Shown here: piece after piece, positions 7,362-8,565 of the stretch
Layout of the letters: each line of letters starts with the position of its first letter
How positions within the stretch are numbered: position 1 is the stretch's first letter
Assembly: GCA_023300365.1 (NCBI GenBank)
Contig: JALZWD010000218.1
Span: forward strand, 1 to 8,565
DNA: 8,565 nucleotides
Direction: 5' to 3'
Source of the DNA: Flavimaricola sp.
GTDB lineage: Bacteria; Pseudomonadota; Alphaproteobacteria; Rhodobacterales; Rhodobacteraceae
Translations under genes and position numbers: made by a program
Notes under the pieces: model-generated
Seen by the model: the letters and a program-made list of their open reading frames with translations, nothing else
Told to the model about the DNA's origin: nothing
The model's database searches: none

Positions 7362-7590
7362 AACACGGCACGCCTTTTAACAAACGGCCCCCGATTAACC
7401 CTTTAGCCACTCTTCTGGCTGCTTCAAAATTTCAACGGTGATTATCCCCACCAGCACAGATAAACCCTCGTTTGCCCCAACACTATGCATGCGTGCGCAA
7501 CAAAGCAGGGGTATTACCCCCGCCAGCCGTCATGATCTTTTCATATTTTTGGGCCCCAAAGGGCGCCAACAACAGCAACAGCGCGGGGTG
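7362..7590. other. Intergenic gap between the two RTX genes, 229 bp
   Basis: Contains the end region of the upstream RTX gene and presumably the promoter of the 599-residue RTX gene. TTGAAA-like sequence near 7428-7433 on the minus strand has no good -10 partner at the usual distance, so no promoter is called. A near-perfect palindrome is listed separately. The translations of open frames in the gap look random. Confidence 0.5.
7505..7523. repeat. Palindrome, possible terminator or operator
   Basis: GGGGTATTACCCC (7508-7520) is a perfect palindrome around a central T; allowing one mismatched pair, the dyad extends to GC/GC at 7505-7506 and 7522-7523. On the minus strand it lies about 70 bases after the stop of the right-hand RTX gene and is followed by CTTTGTTG, so it could be a weak intrinsic terminator of that gene. 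An operator for the next RTX gene is the alternative. Confidence 0.35.
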
Positions 7591-8316
7591 CTACAAGATA
7601 AAGTCGCCCGCCCCAAGGGCGGTGGTCAGGTTCACAAATATCTGTAAATCGGCAATGCCATCCCCATTATGATCGGCCTCAACCAATACCGCATTCGCCC
7701 CCCCAAGCCCCTGAAGCCGCACCTGCCCGGCCTCACTAAACCCGGCGGTTCCAATAAAGCTAAATGCCTGATTGCCCCCAAGGGTGGTATTGGCATCGAT
7801 CAAACCCAAATCAATCTGGTCGGCCCCGCGATCAAATCCGTTGATCACATCGCGCGCATTGCTGCCTGCGCGGCTGTCGGCATAGGTGGTATACACAAAC
7901 GTATCCGCGCCCGTGCCCCCAACAAGGGTATCCACCCCGGTGTTGCCCGTCAGGGTATCGTCGCCTGCGTTGCCATTCACCTGATCATTGCCGCCCCGCG
8001 CCACCAATACATTGTCGCCCGCATTGCCCACCAATGTGCCGGGCGCATCATTGCCCGTGGCATTTAGGTCAGTAAGGCCATTGCGAACCCCCAAACGCAC
8101 CAACTCGATATTCTCTGGTTGGACATAATCGATAAAGCTGCGCACCGTATCAATGCCGCCCCCCGCCGAAAAGGCCAGCTCGCCTAGGACTTGGTCGCCG
8201 ATATTGTCGACCACATAAAAATCATTGCCAAGACCGCCCGTCATCCGGTCGGCCCCTTGACCGCCGCCCAAGTAATTGTCGCCCGAATTGCCGCGCAGCA
8301 CGTCATTACCGCTGCC
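7591..8316 (-). repeat. Paralogous RTX/secretion module, copy B
   Basis: Direct-repeat partner of copy A, about 2 kb away in the same orientation. By eye the two are clearly more than half identical in protein, with the strongest DNA conservation around FVYTTYADSRAG (7865-7908). Copy B lacks several short insertions found in copy A's secretion domain. Confidence 0.85.
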
Positions 8317-8565
8317 GCCACGAGCCGCTTCGATCATCACGCCCGCGGCAATGGTAAAGCCCCCCGCAACCCCATTCACCGCCGAAATAAACCCGCCGCC
8401 GCCGACATTTTCCGACAGGGTCGCGGCGCGCAGATCAATCGAGGTATCCGCATTGCTCACAATCCGTATCTCGTCGTGACCCCCGGTATCCCAAATCGAC
8501 ATCCAATGGGTGCCGTCTCCATTGGTGTCGTCCAAAAGATAGACATTATCGCCGCTATTGGTGGT
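7591..8565 (-). CDS. RTX protein C-terminus, likely serralysin-like or other secreted protease, 5' end missing
   Basis: The frame is open through the right edge of the window, so the start and N-terminal domain are outside; a TTG at 8535 is not the real start. About 324 codons are visible. The first part, DNVYLLDDTNGDG, then MSIWDTGGHDEIRI, SIDLRAATLSENVGGGG and FTIAAGVMIEAARGGSGNDVL, follows the order seen in serralysins after their catalytic domain (WDxGGxDxI, IDLR, VGG, IAxGVxIExAxGGSGND). Then come RTX blocks, the spacer NDFYVVDNIGDQVLGE to DYVQPENIELVRL, more nonapeptides (GNAGDDTLTGNTGVDTLVGG), and a type I secretion tail ending DFIL. If it is a zinc protease of family M10, the HExxHxxGxxH site must lie upstream of the visible part; other secreted enzymes also carry this C-terminal module, so the catalytic type is unproven. 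It is probably exported by a type I ABC system not present here. Confidence 0.88.
   Translation of the reverse strand, partial: TTNSGDNVYLLDDTNGDGTHWMSIWDTGGHDEIRIVSNADTSIDLRAATLSENVGGGGFISAVNGVAGGFTIAAGVMIEAARGGSGNDVLRGNSGDNYLGGGQGADRMTGGLGNDFYVVDNIGDQVLGELAFSAGGGIDTVRSFIDYVQPENIELVRLGVRNGLTDLNATGNDAPGTLVGNAGDNVLVARGGNDQVNGNAGDDTLTGNTGVDTLVGGTGADTFVYTTYADSRAGSNARDVINGFDRGADQIDLGLIDANTTLGGNQAFSFIGTAGFSEAGQVRLQGLGGANAVLVEADHNGDGIADLQIFVNLTTALGAGDFIL

Noticed and set aside
7550..7566. GGGCCCCAAAGGGCGCC hairpin after the right-hand RTX gene
   Set aside because: Only about four base pairs form around the loop, and on the relevant minus strand it is followed by A residues, not T, so it is not an intrinsic terminator.

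Overview
The window looks like chromosomal DNA from an alphaproteobacterium, most likely of the Rhodobacterales/Roseobacter type. This is inferred from moderately high GC, a short HasB/KfaD-like UDP-glucose dehydrogenase, an alphaproteobacterial-style chemoreceptor tip and two RTX proteins ending in the DFIL type I secretion tail. No rRNA, tRNA, CRISPR array, insertion sequence or phage gene was seen.

Layout. (1) Positions 1-1105, minus strand: a family 4 glycosyltransferase that runs off the left edge; its last ~35 visible codons no longer look like the family. (2) Positions 1106-1607: a 502-bp divergent intergenic region with one good dyad and no convincing gene. (3) Positions 1608-2783, plus: UDP-glucose 6-dehydrogenase, which makes UDP-glucuronate. 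With the glycosyltransferase it points to an acidic exopolysaccharide or capsule locus. (4) Positions 2875-5331, plus: an 818-residue transmembrane chemoreceptor with a Cache-type sensor, HAMP and HAMP-like segments, a full signalling hairpin and a Pro/Ala-rich tail ending in a CheR-docking-like VWQDF. (5) Positions 5353-5535, minus: a small ribbon-helix-helix/BrnA-antitoxin-like frame, convergent with the receptor gene; its stop codon and the receptor's lie in opposite arms of one hairpin. (6) Positions 5562-7361, minus: a complete 599-residue RTX protein built almost wholly of Ca-binding repeats. (7) Positions 7591-8565, minus: the C-terminal part of a second RTX protein, probably a serralysin-like (M10) or other secreted protease, cut by the right edge.

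The two RTX genes are tandem and share a homologous C-terminal module of about 240 residues, including a 44-bp near-identical DNA stretch, so duplication or conversion of the secretion module is likely. No ABC/MFP/TolC type I exporter is visible. Taken together the window holds surface- and environment-facing functions (polysaccharide, chemotaxis, secreted Ca-binding proteins). I do not see a demonstrably new multi-gene system. The most unusual points are the orphan antitoxin-like ORF, the shared stop-codon hairpin, the duplicated RTX module and the odd end of the glycosyltransferase.
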